The position numbers and the translations under genes are program-made. A stretch of 64,000 bases of DNA from SSF14 sp037045585. GTDB lineage: Bacteria; Actinomycetota; Acidimicrobiia; Acidimicrobiales; Microtrichaceae. Position 1 is the first letter of the stretch, and every line of letters begins with the position of its first letter. The notes under the pieces were generated by a model. That model saw nothing but the letters and a program-made list of their open reading frames with translations, had not been told where the DNA came from and searched no databases. This document shows, piece after piece, positions 18,507 through 27,136 of this stretch. The stretch is taken from assembly GCA_037045585.1 (NCBI GenBank), contig JBAOIR010000054.1, forward strand, positions 1 through 64,000, given 5' to 3'.

Positions 18507-18928
18507 ATGTCCGACATCAACCTCTCGCCCTCGGGTCCCCCCGAGACCGTCCTTCCGCCGGAGCCAGCGGCGCTCAGTGCGCAGCTGGCCGCCGCCGGCT
18601 CCGACCGCGACGCCGTGGCCGCTGTCGTGGTCGCGTACCCCCGCAGCAGCACGGCCTGGGCCGCACTCGGGGCGCTCGGGCGCGATCCGTCGAGCGGTAC
18701 GCGGCCTACCGCGTCGGCTACCACCGTGGCCTCGACGCACTGCGGGGCAACGGATGGCGGGGGAGCGGCTACGTCCGGTGGCGTCACGAGTCCAACCGCG
18801 GCGTACTCGCAGCGATCAACGGCCTCCTGAGCGCCGCGACCGAGATCGGCGAGCAGGACGAGATCGAGCGGCTCTCGATCTTCCTCCGCCAGCTCGACCC
18901 CGAGTGGCCGCCCGCCGACCTCGCCTGA
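18507..18928 (+). CDS. DUF3151 family protein, one frameshift
   Basis: About 140 residues. The N-terminal part (LSPSGPPETVLPPEP) continues after a frame break near 18690 into ERYAAYRVGYHRGLDALRG, GYVRWRHESNRGVLAAINGL and ERLSIFLRQLDPEWPP, the conserved core of actinobacterial DUF3151. Function is unknown. One base appears missing around GATCCG/TCGAGCGG. Leaderless start. Confidence 0.8.
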
Positions 18929-19037
18929 CGCTCCGGCCTCGAAACATGGCGGAGGCCAGCGCGAAACAGCGCACCTCGCTCCGCTACCTCCGCTGATCCT
19001 GCGAATGCAGCGGCGAGCGTGGGGTGAGTGATGCACC

Positions 19038-19043
19038 TACGCT
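19038..19043 (+). promoter_or_regulatory. -10 box TACGCT, leaderless start of the PLP decarboxylase gene
   Basis: TACGCT, 8 nt, then ATG 19052, without a Shine-Dalgarno. Confidence 0.5.
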
Positions 19044-19051
19044 GACGGCCC

Positions 19052-20283
19052 ATGGGCGACTCGACCTTCCCGATCACCGGCCGGAGCAGCGCGGACCTCC
19101 TCGCTGAACTCGCCGAGATGCGACCACGCGACATCGACTGGCGGCACGGCAAGGCGTTCAGCCTCGTGTACAACGCCGACGAGCCGGAGCTCGAGGAGCT
19201 CCTGCACACCGTCGCCAACGACTTCCTCCACGAGAACGCGCTCAATCCGTTCCGTTACGAGACGCTCCTCAAGATGGAGTCCGAGGTCATCGACGACGCG
19301 AAGTCCCTGTTCGGGGCGTCCGCCGGGTCGTTGTCCTCGGGCGGCACCGAATCGATCTTCCTCGCCGTGTACACGGCGAGGGAGTGGGCGCTCCAGCGCG
19401 GCATCACGCACCCGACGCTCGTGTGCACCGACACGGCGCACCCCGCGTTCGCCAAGGCCTGCCACTACCTCGGCGTCGAGATGGTCCGGCTCGACCACGG
19501 CCTCGACGGTCGGGCCGTTCCGGCGTTGTACGAGGAGGCCATCGACGAACGGACGGCGATCCTCGTCGCCTCCACCCCCTGCTACCCCTACGGCGTGATC
19601 GACCCGGTGACCGAGATCGCCGCCATCGCGGCGGAGAACGAGCTGCTCTGCCACGTCGACGCCTGTCTCGGCGGCTGGCTGCTGCCGTGGTGGGAGCGCC
19701 TCGGCGAGCCGGTGCCACCGTGGGACTTCCGCGTCGAGGGGGTCACGTCGCTGTCCGCCGACATCCACAAGTACGGATACGTGTTCAAGGGTGTGTCGAC
19801 GATCACCTATCGCGATCGGGAGCTGTACCAGCACCAGATCTTCATGTACGACTCGTGGCCCGGCGGTCTGTACGCGAAGTTCGACGGCTGCGGGCACGCG
19901 GCCCGGCCCGCCCATCGCCGGCGCATGGGCGGCGATCAACCACCTCGGTGAGGAGGGCTACCTGCGGCTGGCCACCCCGTGTGCTCGACGCGACCCGGCG
20001 CATGCAAGCCGGGATCCGTGCCATCGACGGTCTGCACATCACGAGCGATCCCGACATGTCGGTGTTCGAGTTCGGTTCCGATCGCCACGACATGGACGCG
20101 GTCTGTGACGAGATGGACGATCGCGGCTGGAACCTCGATCGCCAGCAGGGCGGCCTGCACCTGATGCTCGCTCCCGGCCACGATCGGGTCGTCGACGCGT
20201 TCCTCGCCGATCTCGCCGAGTCGGTCGCGAGCCACGGCCCGGCCCGCGGCGGCGAGCACCTGTACGGCGGCGTCGTCGAATGA
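19052..20283 (+). CDS. PLP-dependent decarboxylase / sphingosine-phosphate-lyase-like enzyme, two frameshifts
   Basis: About 410 residues after correction. Group II PLP-decarboxylase motifs are visible: GSLSSGGTESIFLAVYTARE (phosphate-binding), CHVDACLGGW (PLP-binding Asp), and SADIHKYGYVFKGVS with the Schiff-base Lys, then AGTRPGPPIAGAWAAINHLG. This resembles sphingosine-1-phosphate lyase/glutamate decarboxylase relatives found in many Actinobacteria. Frame breaks are near 19895 and 19978 (an extra C before CGTGTGCTC). Substrate is not certain. Confidence 0.85.
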
Positions 20284-20296
20284 GCGGGTCGACCCG

Positions 20297-20875
20297 GTGA
20301 CGGGCGCGCCCCGTCCGACCACCATCGGCGCCGTTCTCGTCGGCGGCCAGAGCACCCGGATGGGCGCCGACAAGGCCAGCCTCGACGTCGCCGGCACCCC
20401 CCTCGGCGCCCGCTCGGTACGCGCCCTCGAGGCCGCCGGTCTCACCGACGTCATGCTGGTGGGCGCGACGGCTGCCCACGGGGGCCTCGGCGGCCGTGTC
20501 GTCGAGGACCTGTGGCCCGGCGAGGGCCCGGTCGGGGCGGTCTTGACCGCCCTCCACGCCGCCTTCCTCGTCGGCGCGACCCACGTGGTCTGCCTGGCGT
20601 GCGACCTGCCGGCGGTGACCGCCGACGCCGTCCGCCCGCTCCTCGACGTCGTGGAGGCCCGCCAGGCCGTCCTCGTCGCCGTCGACGGCCGGCCGGCTCC
20701 GCCCAACGGTGTGTGGCCCGTCGCCCTCCTCCCGGCGCTCGAGGACCGCTTCGGGGACGGCGCGTCGTCGTTCCGGGAGCTGCTCGACGGCGTCGACGTC
20801 CTGGAAGTCGATGGGGGCGCGGCGTTCGTCGACGCGGACGAACCCGGTGATCTCGCTCCCTTCCAGGTAGGTTGA
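20297..20875 (+). CDS. mobA: Molybdenum cofactor guanylyltransferase (MobA)
   Basis: 192 residues, GTG start 13 nt after the previous stop. It opens with the nucleotidyltransferase signature LVGGQSTRMGADKASL, has VCLACDLPAVT for metal/nucleotide binding, and a PNGVWPVALLPAL motif. It should attach GMP to molybdopterin. Similar short transferases may use other nucleotides, so specificity is moderately certain. Intact. Confidence 0.8.
   Translation: MTGAPRPTTIGAVLVGGQSTRMGADKASLDVAGTPLGARSVRALEAAGLTDVMLVGATAAHGGLGGRVVEDLWPGEGPVGAVLTALHAAFLVGATHVVCLACDLPAVTADAVRPLLDVVEARQAVLVAVDGRPAPPNGVWPVALLPALEDRFGDGASSFRELLDGVDVLEVDGGAAFVDADEPGDLAPFQVG
20868..20873 (+). promoter_or_regulatory. -10 box TAGGTT, leaderless start of the rhodanese gene
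   Basis: TAGGTT, 6 nt, ATG 20880; lies in the last codons of mobA. Confidence 0.65.
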
Positions 20876-20879
20876 CGCC

Positions 20880-21206
20880 ATGACAGAACCACGTGAGATC
20901 GACGTCGAGGAGCTGGCCGAACGGCTGGCCGAGGGTGTCGTGGTCATCGATGTCCGAGAGGCCGACGAGTACGACTCCGGCCATGTCCCCGGCGCACTGT
21001 TCGTGCCGCTGAGCGAGCTGGAGCAGCGTGTCGACGAGGTCCCGTCGGGCGAGCCGGTGCTCGTGATCTGCAAGAGCGGTGGGCGCAGCATGCGCGCCTG
21101 CAACTACCTCGCGCCGCTCGGTCGCGACGTCACCAACATCGCCGGCGGCACCATGGCGTGGATCGATTCGGGGCGCGACGTGGTGACCGGGATGGAGCGT
21201 GGCTAG
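20880..21206 (+). CDS. Rhodanese-like sulfurtransferase domain protein
   Basis: Single-domain rhodanese of 108 residues: VVVIDVREADEYDSGHVPGA, then the active-site loop ICKSGGRSMRACNYL with the sulfur-carrying Cys in CKSGGRS, and AGGTMAW. Cytoplasmic, probably a sulfur carrier. It lies next to mobA, consistent with a link to cofactor sulfur chemistry, though its own promoter suggests separate expression. It overlaps the RNase D start by 8 nt. Confidence 0.9.
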   Translation: MTEPREIDVEELAERLAEGVVVIDVREADEYDSGHVPGALFVPLSELEQRVDEVPSGEPVLVICKSGGRSMRACNYLAPLGRDVTNIAGGTMAWIDSGRDVVTGMERG

Positions 21207-22405
21207 CCCGGCGGCTCCACCTCCGGCCCCTCCCCACGACCTGATCACCACCGCCTCGGCACTCGCCGCGCTCGTCGAGGAGGTCCGCTCGGCCGACGCG
21301 TACAGCGATCGACACCGAGTTCCACCGCGAACGCACGTATTTCCCGCAGCTGGCGCTGATCCAGATCGAGGTCAATGACGTCATCCACCTCGTCGACCCG
21401 CTCGCCATCGATCCGACGGCGATGCGCCCCATGTTCGAGTCCGACGCCCTGGCGATCCTGCATGCCGCTCGCCAGGACCTCGAGGTGCTCGAACACGCCA
21501 CCGGCGCCCCGCCGCGCCGGGTGTTCGACACCCAGCTCGCCGCGGGGTTCCTCGGTTACTCCAGCCCCTCGTTGTCCTCGCTCCTCGAGGGCGAGCTCGG
21601 CGTCCGGGCGCCGAAGGCCGACCGCCTCACCGACTGGCTGCGCCGGCCGCTGACCGACCGGCAGCTCGTCTATGCCGCCGCGGATGTCGCGAACCTGCGG
21701 GCGCTCCACGCCAAGCAGACCGCCGAGCTGGAGCAGCGCGGTCGGATCGGCTGGGTCGCCGAGGCGACGGCGGAGATGGTCGCGGAGCCCCGCGGCCCCC
21801 GCGATCCGTCCGAGGCGTGGCGTCGCATCAAGGAGGTGCGCCACCTCCGTGGTGCCGATCTCGCCGTGGCCCAGGAGCTGGCAGCGTGGCGCGAGCGTCG
21901 GGCCCAGGACCTCGACCTCACGCCGCGCTACGTGCTCGCCGATCTCGCGCTGGTCGGGCTCGCCGTCGCCCGCCCGACGCAATTGGACGACCTCAAGGAC
22001 ATCCGGGGCGTCGACCAGCGTTCGCTCCGCCATGTGGCCGACGACCTGTTCGCCACCATTGCCGGTGCGGCGGAGAACAAGCCTCGTCGCGATGCCGGGT
22101 CGGTGGTCAGCGAGCTGCCTGCGGCGATGCGTCCGGCCGTTCCGCTCGTCACGGCATGGGTCGCCCAGCTGTCCCGGGAGCTGTCGATCGATCCGGCGAT
22201 CATCGCGACGCGTTCCGACCTCGAGGCGTTCCTCCGCGACGACCCCGATGCCCGTCTGGGGACCGGTTGGCGAGCCGAGCTGGTGGGCATCCCCCTGCGC
22301 CGCCTCGTGAGCGGCGAGGTCGCCATGGCATTCGACGGTCAGCGCGGGTTGGTGATCGAGGAGCGAAGCGGAAGAAGTGCCGAGGAACGAGGCACGCCGC
22401 CCTGA
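21199..22405 (+). CDS. rnd: Ribonuclease D, one frameshift
   Basis: About 401 residues. DEDD exonuclease motifs are AIDTEFHRERTYFPQLALIQ (Exo I, Asp/Glu), ILHAARQDLEVL (Exo II) and LVYAAADVANLRALH (Exo III with the Tyr of the DEDDy class). A C-terminal HRDC-like domain follows (PTQLDDLKDIRGVDQRS). It trims 3' ends of structured RNAs including tRNA. The frame breaks near 21305, where an extra A follows GCGTAC. GTG start overlaps the rhodanese stop. Confidence 0.9.
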
Positions 22406-22627
22406 CGGCGACCCGCCGGTCGCCGCGCCGGCCGCGCACTCCTCGCCGCTGAGCGATCGAGATCCATCGTGGCGGGTACCGAGAGTCGTTCGGGCATTCC
22501 CGCCCGTTGAGGCGCCCGAAATCGCCCATATCGGCGGTCGGTACCGGAATTCCGTGACCTGACCGGCGGTTGGCCGGTGGGCGTGAGAAAGTGACCACCC
22601 GCTTTGGTGCGGGCCATCATGCCGACG

Positions 22628-23869
22628 TTAGGATGGCACGTTGAGTCGTTCGTCAGTGATTGGGAGACAGCCGTGAAGAAGGGTCGTCATCGTCGATTCG
22701 AGGAAGCACGTGCGCTGAAGCGTGGTCCGGACATCGACATCGAGGGCATCCTGAACGACGGCGCTCCGACCGCCGACGTCGAAGACGACGACGACTACGA
22801 AGAGTACGAGCCGGGCAGTTGGACCAACCCCGAGGCCGACGACTGAGCTCCTGAGGGAGCTGCGGGCGACGCCGGAACCGGTGCCGGAGGCCGAGTCCCC
22901 GATCACGGCGTCCACCACTCCTGCCGCATCGGCGGGGGTGATCACGAGCACAGCGGTCCCTCGATCGTCCTCCGGGACGGTGTCGGCGCGGGTGAGGACC
23001 CGGGCCGAGCCGAAGAACAGACCGGACTCGGCGCTCAGCCGGCGGTCCACCATGATGTAGGGGTTCCGGTAGCGCAGGTGGCCCGACTCCAAGAAGTCGC
23101 CGCGAATCGTGAGCTGGGGCACCGCGTAGCCGCGTGACCTGACCGCCTCGAGCAGCATCACCATCACCCGGTGGTGCTCCTGGGTCGCCGCCGATGCGAT
23201 CGCCCGGGCCTCGTTGGCTCCGAAGGGTTTGGCCACCCGGTCGGCCAGTTTGATGGCCGGACCGTAGGTGTCGAGGTGGCGGCTCTTGCGCACGAGCCGC
23301 CATTCCCGGCCGTCGAGCTTGCGCGACGAGATGCCCCGCAGGCTCGGATGGGAGAGGAGTTGTTGGGCGGTGCGGCCCTGGAGCCGAACCCGCTCGATCT
23401 CGTCGGGGTCGAACCAGGCGGCGGCGTCACCGGCGGTGCGGCGGCCGGCCGAGACGAGGCGCTTCAGCAACCACACGATGAGGCGGTTCTCCGGCACGTC
23501 GAAGTCGCGTCGCGGCGTGCCGCAGACGAACACGTCGTTCACCCCCACACCCGAGGCCCACGCGGTGATCGTCTCGCTCCACTGGATGGGGCCGCGGACG
23601 TGGCCGACGCATCGCTCGGTCTTCACCGTCGTGCGGTGCGACAGGTTGCGCATCAGTTCGGGGGTCCGTGCGAGCAGGCGGGCCGCCGGCCGGGACCGCG
23701 CCGTGGCGATGTACATGACGTCGTCCATGAGCTGCATGGGCACGCCGCAGAAGATCGGCATGCGGGCGCGGTGGCCGATGTCGGGATCGAAGCCGTTCCA
23801 GAGGATCACCGTCGGGTGATCGGCGGGCGGTTCGTCGTCGGGCGACCTGGCCTCGTCCGGGAGGTTCAT
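22628..23869 (-). CDS. Partner protein of the McrB-like ATPase (possibly DUF2357/McrC-related)
   Basis: ATG at 23867-23869, 13 nt after the McrB-like gene, so one operon. The segment DVPENRLIVWLLKRLVSAG resembles the ENR-type motif of McrC/DUF2357 partners. Other stretches are SETITAWASGVGVNDVFVCGTPRRD and YRNPYIMVDRRLSAESGLFFG. I see no clear PD-(D/E)XK nuclease triad. After about residue 340 the frame becomes low-complexity and antisense to the small acidic protein, so the true end is probably near 22,860. The partnership is supported by gene order; the family assignment is tentative. Confidence 0.55.
   Translation of the reverse strand: MNLPDEARSPDDEPPADHPTVILWNGFDPDIGHRARMPIFCGVPMQLMDDVMYIATARSRPAARLLARTPELMRNLSHRTTVKTERCVGHVRGPIQWSETITAWASGVGVNDVFVCGTPRRDFDVPENRLIVWLLKRLVSAGRRTAGDAAAWFDPDEIERVRLQGRTAQQLLSHPSLRGISSRKLDGREWRLVRKSRHLDTYGPAIKLADRVAKPFGANEARAIASAATQEHHRVMVMLLEAVRSRGYAVPQLTIRGDFLESGHLRYRNPYIMVDRRLSAESGLFFGSARVLTRADTVPEDDRGTAVLVITPADAAGVVDAVIGDSASGTGSGVARSSLRSSVVGLGVGPTARLVLFVVVVVFDVGGRSAVVQDALDVDVRTTLQRTCFLESTMTTLLHGCLPITDERLNVPS
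22629..22634 (+). promoter_or_regulatory. -10 box TAGGAT of the small acidic protein gene
   Basis: TAGGAT gives a leader of about 32 nt containing the GGGAGA ribosome site. Confidence 0.5.
22673..22846 (+). CDS. Small acidic protein, unknown function
   Basis: 57 residues from GTG 22673, with GGGAGA 6 nt upstream and a TAGGAT -10 box at 22629-22634. A basic head (KKGRHRRFEEARALKRG) is followed by a strongly acidic tail (EDDDDYEEYEPGSW). The split charge and proper promoter/ribosome site argue that it is real although it overlaps the minus-strand frame of the McrB partner gene. Function unknown. Confidence 0.6.
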   Translation: MKKGRHRRFEEARALKRGPDIDIEGILNDGAPTADVEDDDDYEEYEPGSWTNPEADD

Positions 23870-23882
23870 GACGGGCCGGCGC

Positions 23883-24818
23883 TCAGCCGACGGGTTCGAA
23901 ACCCAAGATGTCGGACATGCAGCGCTGGACCTCGGCGATCTCCGGGCCGTCGAGGTGCTCGGTGATCGCCCGGAACAGCGCCGGGCCGCGACTCTCGTCG
24001 ATGCCGTCGAGCTGGGGCAGGAAATAGGCGTAGAAGGCCTCGAACAGCACGCGGGAGCGGCTGATGTCGTCACGCAGCCGCCGCTCGGCGTACCGCGAGG
24101 CGTCGATGAACACGGCAGGCCCGAGGTCGACGAACCGACGGAGTGGGAGCAGCTTCTTCACGATGTCGCCGGGTCCGTCGAGCAGCGTCTCGAACGTCGC
24201 GTCCGTCGGCGTACCGACCTCGATGAACGCGAAGCGTCGCATGAGGGCGTACGACATGTCGTAGAGCAGGTTCTTGTCGAAGGCGTTCATGGTGGCGATG
24301 ATCCGCCACGACGCCGGCACCCGGATCGGATCGGTCCCCGCAGGGGCCTCCTCGCCGAACGGGACGATCGAGATGCGTCGGCTCTGGCCGGCGCGCTTGA
24401 ACGGCAGCACGACCGCAGACCCCGAGAGCACGGTGAAGAGCTGGCCGAAGGCGCGGTCGAAGTTCGAGCGGTTCATCTCGTCGATGACGAGCCAACGGCC
24501 CGACTCGATGGCATCCACGAACATGCCGGGGCGGTAGATCAGGCCTTCGAGCGTCGGCTGCATGCCGCCGATGGTCTCGTAGGTCGTCCATTCCGACGTG
24601 GCCGTGGTGGGCAGGTAGCCCGTGCACATCATCGCCCGTCGACCGAGCTCGGCGGTGATGTACGCGAGGGTCGTCTTCCCGGTCCCGGGGGGCCCGGTCA
24701 GGATCACGTGCTTGCCGCTGTCGATGGCAGCGACCATCTGGTCGCAGACGAATTCAGGCAGGAGCAGCCCGTCGTCGAGCACCGCGTTGCGGAGTTCCGA
24801 ACTCGTGAAGGCAGCCAT
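23883..24818 (-). CDS. McrB-like AAA+ NTPase
   Basis: 311 residues. Walker A GPPGTGKTT (about 42-50), Walker B WLVIDEMNRSNFDRAFG (about 109-125), and a sensor/nucleotide loop ASWRIIATMNAFDKNLLYDMS that corresponds to the MNTxDR signature of McrB GTPases, then MRRFAFIEVG. The protein is just the AAA+ module; the DNA-recognition N-terminal domain of classical McrB is absent. With its downstream partner it could be a minimal McrBC-type conflict system or a housekeeping MoxR/McrB-like machine. Intact. Confidence 0.8.
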   Translation of the reverse strand: MAAFTSSELRNAVLDDGLLLPEFVCDQMVAAIDSGKHVILTGPPGTGKTTLAYITAELGRRAMMCTGYLPTTATSEWTTYETIGGMQPTLEGLIYRPGMFVDAIESGRWLVIDEMNRSNFDRAFGQLFTVLSGSAVVLPFKRAGQSRRISIVPFGEEAPAGTDPIRVPASWRIIATMNAFDKNLLYDMSYALMRRFAFIEVGTPTDATFETLLDGPGDIVKKLLPLRRFVDLGPAVFIDASRYAERRLRDDISRSRVLFEAFYAYFLPQLDGIDESRGPALFRAITEHLDGPEIAEVQRCMSDILGFEPVG

Positions 24819-24850
24819 CCCCTCCACTGTCGGCACGAACCGCGGCGTGC

Positions 24851-25621
24851 TTAAGACTTGCGGCGACCTCGCCGAACCGGGTCCGGGAGCGGCTGCGCCG
24901 CCGGATGCGGCCGAATCGTGGTCGGCGGGAGCGACTCGGCGTAGGCCACGAACCAGTCGTACGCCTCCTGGCCGACGAGCTCGACGATCTCGTCGCGCAT
25001 CTCCTCGTAGACCGCCCGATGGCCGACGAACGCGTCCGGCGCATCGGTGCACCACCAGTGGAAGTCCTCGCCGCCCTCGCCCCAATCGCGGCGTTTCCAC
25101 TCGCGGAGCGTGTTGGTCACGTGACCGTTCTGGTCGGTTTCGCTGAGGAGGCGGAGGGGGAGCTGCCAGCACACGTCGGGCTTCCAGTCCATCGGCCGCT
25201 CTCCATGGGCGATCGCCACCGAGTGCAGGGCGCACCCGGGGCCGGCCTCGAACTCGGGACGGTTGAGGAAGCAGCACGCGTCGTCGATCTGGCGGGTCAC
25301 CCAGTCGCCGTCGTCGTTGCGGGTGATCGGGCCGCCGGCCGCCTTCGTCTCCGCTGCGAACTGCCAGGTCGCCGGGGTGAGGTGCTTGGCGGCGTCGGTC
25401 ACGGTCTTGCGGTCGGCCTTGTCGGCGAAATGGGCGCCGTAGCTGCAGCAGCCCTGGGCCAGGTCGGACGCGTCAGCGGTGAGCACACCCTGGCAACCGT
25501 TGCCGAAGATGCACGTCCAGCTGCTGAGGAGGAAGGTCGCGTCGAACAACCACGTGGCGCCGTTGGGCTCCTCGAAGCCGACCCACTCGTGGGTGACGGG
25601 GGCGGTCGGGGAAGCTGCCAT
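24851..25621 (-). CDS. Conserved actinobacterial cysteine-rich protein, unknown function
   Basis: 256 residues, intact. It contains conserved cysteine clusters CIFGNGCQGVL, GCCSYGAHF, DACCFLNRPEF and GPGCALH, plus KPDVCWQLPLRL and FHWWCTDAPDAF. The protein is highly conserved in Actinobacteria as I recall it, and the clusters suggest a metal or Fe-S site, but no function is known to me. It is divergent from the 25647 gene, with which it shares a compact TCTAGA promoter; the ATG at 25619-25621 would be leaderless. Confidence 0.75.
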   Translation of the reverse strand: MAASPTAPVTHEWVGFEEPNGATWLFDATFLLSSWTCIFGNGCQGVLTADASDLAQGCCSYGAHFADKADRKTVTDAAKHLTPATWQFAAETKAAGGPITRNDDGDWVTRQIDDACCFLNRPEFEAGPGCALHSVAIAHGERPMDWKPDVCWQLPLRLLSETDQNGHVTNTLREWKRRDWGEGGEDFHWWCTDAPDAFVGHRAVYEEMRDEIVELVGQEAYDWFVAYAESLPPTTIRPHPAAQPLPDPVRRGRRKS

Positions 25622-25630
25622 GGGAGGCAG

Positions 25631-25640
25631 AATCTAGACT
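25631..25640. promoter_or_regulatory. Overlapping divergent -10 boxes centred on TCTAGA
   Basis: Plus strand: TAGACT (25635-25640), 6 nt, GTG 25647. Minus strand: TAGATT (25636-25631), 9 nt, ATG 25621. The shared six-base core is palindromic, so both leaderless genes use the same melting region. Confidence 0.65.
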
Positions 25641-25646
25641 GCCCCC

Positions 25647-25862
25647 GTGAGCGACGGTGCCTTCCAGGAGATTCGTGACCGCCTCGAGGTCATCGCCGAG
25701 GAGTTGGCCGACCTGTCGATGGAGCGGTTGCGCCGCTCGATCGACGTGGGAGGCGATCAACTTCCGATCGACGAGAAGCGGTTGAGCCGTGCCCGTCGCG
25801 CCGTGCTCAAAGCGGCGGACATCCTGTCCGAACCCGACCGCCGCGCCGGCTTCGACGACTGA
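25647..25862 (+). CDS. Small helical protein, unknown function
   Basis: 71 residues from GTG 25647. Almost entirely charged amphipathic helix (IRDRLEVIAEELADLSMERLRR, then LSRARRAVLKAADIL). No motif recognised. Start fixed by the leaderless -10 box. Divergent from the cysteine-rich protein, with which it may be co-regulated. Confidence 0.7.
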   Translation: MSDGAFQEIRDRLEVIAEELADLSMERLRRSIDVGGDQLPIDEKRLSRARRAVLKAADILSEPDRRAGFDD

Positions 25863-25918
25863 CCGCTTCCTCCGCCCTTACCCCCGCACCCCGCACCCCG
25901 CACCCCGCACCCACCCGG

Positions 25919-25999
25919 CTGGAGCGCCCAGTTGCTCTGGAGCGCTGGTGCGACAGTTTCTGTCACCTGGGCGCTCCAGAGCACGTCAGCGCTCCGGAC
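25919..25999. repeat. Nested palindromic repeat (CTGGAGCGC family)
   Basis: Inner element 25937-25979 has CTGGAGCGC and GACAG on the left answered by CTGTC and GCGCTCCAG on the right. An outer pair, CTGGAGCGC at 25919 with TGCTCT, answers AGAGCA and GCGCTCCGG at 25978-25998. It lies between convergent genes and probably terminates both. Preceded by short GCACCCC direct repeats. Confidence 0.75.
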
Positions 26000-26008
26000 G
26001 GGTGGGGG

Positions 26009-27136
26009 TCAGAGGGCGCGGACGAGCTGGTGGAGGCGGCCGAAGTGCCAGTTGTCGAACGCGAGCACGAGGCGCGGGCGCCAGACCTCGTCGTCGTCCT
26101 CGACCTCGGGCGGCAACGCGGTGGTGCGCTCGATCTCGCCCTCCACGAGCACGTCGGAGAACTCGGCGTTCAGCCGCTGCAGCGTCGCGTCGCTCACGTC
26201 GGTCTCGAGGCGCAGCACGAGCCGACCGTCCACGTAGCGCATGGAATGGAAGACCCGGTAGAAGCCGTCGATGTACTCCATGGCCTCGTCGACCGACGAC
26301 GTGATGCGCACCAGATCCAAGTCGACGGGGGAGACGAGGCCGGCGACGAGGAGTTCGTCGTTGACGAACTCCTTCCACAGCTTCCAGTACGTGTCGCCCT
26401 CGGGCTCGAACAGGACCACGGGGACGGGCGGTTCCTTGCCGGTCTGGATGAGCGTCAGCAGTTCGAACGTCTCGTCGAGGGTGCCGAAGCCGCCCGGGAA
26501 CACCACGTACGCCGAGGACTCCCGCATGAAGGTGAGCTTCCGGCTGAAGAAGTGACGAAACCGGACCAGTCGTTCGTCGGGCACGATGCCTCCGGCGTCC
26601 ATCGGTTCGAACGGCAGGCGAATGGTCACACCGAACGAGTTGTCGCGCCCAGCGCCGTCCACGCCGGCGGTCATGATCCCGGGGCCACCCCCGGTGATGA
26701 CCATCCAGTCATTGGCGGCGAGCGCCGCGCCCATCTGCTCGGCGGCGGCGTAGGCGGCCGTGCCCTCCGGGGTGCGGGCGGAGCCGAAGATCGAGCACTT
26801 CCGACGGGACCGGTACGGCCGGAACTGGTTGGCGGCGCGGCGGAGGTCCCGGAGGGCGCTCGAGATGAGCTTGAGCTCGCCACGGTCGTTGCCGTCGAGG
26901 CCGAACCGGACCGCAGTGGTGACCAGGTCGGTGATCACGTCGACGTCGTCGGACACCCCGGTGGTCGCAATGAGGTCGAGGATGGCCTGGTCGATCGCAG
27001 GGTTGCCGGTGCGTGGGCGGCTGCTACGACCCCGGGAAGGCTGGGGGGCGGTGACGGGAGGCGGCGGCGCCGCGCCGGGATCGGCCGAGCGGGGACTGTT
27101 GTCGGTCGGTCGGGCCTCGTGGGGCTCGCCGGTCAC
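26009..27136 (-). CDS. LOG-family (TIGR00730-like) Rossmann protein
   Basis: 375 residues. A Pro-rich N-terminus leads to CSIFGSARTPEGTAAY, WMVITGGGPGIMTAGVDGA, and VVFPGGFGTLDETFELLTLIQTG, the PGGxGT signature of LOG/lysine-decarboxylase-like phosphoribohydrolases. Some relatives release cytokinin-like bases from nucleotides; substrates of long bacterial members are unclear. GTG start (27134-27136) overlaps the fbiC stop as GTGA, so it is translationally coupled to F420 synthesis. Intact. Confidence 0.85.
   Translation of the reverse strand: MTGEPHEARPTDNSPRSADPGAAPPPPVTAPQPSRGRSSRPRTGNPAIDQAILDLIATTGVSDDVDVITDLVTTAVRFGLDGNDRGELKLISSALRDLRRAANQFRPYRSRRKCSIFGSARTPEGTAAYAAAEQMGAALAANDWMVITGGGPGIMTAGVDGAGRDNSFGVTIRLPFEPMDAGGIVPDERLVRFRHFFSRKLTFMRESSAYVVFPGGFGTLDETFELLTLIQTGKEPPVPVVLFEPEGDTYWKLWKEFVNDELLVAGLVSPVDLDLVRITSSVDEAMEYIDGFYRVFHSMRYVDGRLVLRLETDVSDATLQRLNAEFSDVLVEGEIERTTALPPEVEDDDEVWRPRLVLAFDNWHFGRLHQLVRAL

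Noticed and set aside
25885..25911. GCACCCC direct repeats
   Set aside because: Short simple-sequence run without further structure; probably slippage.
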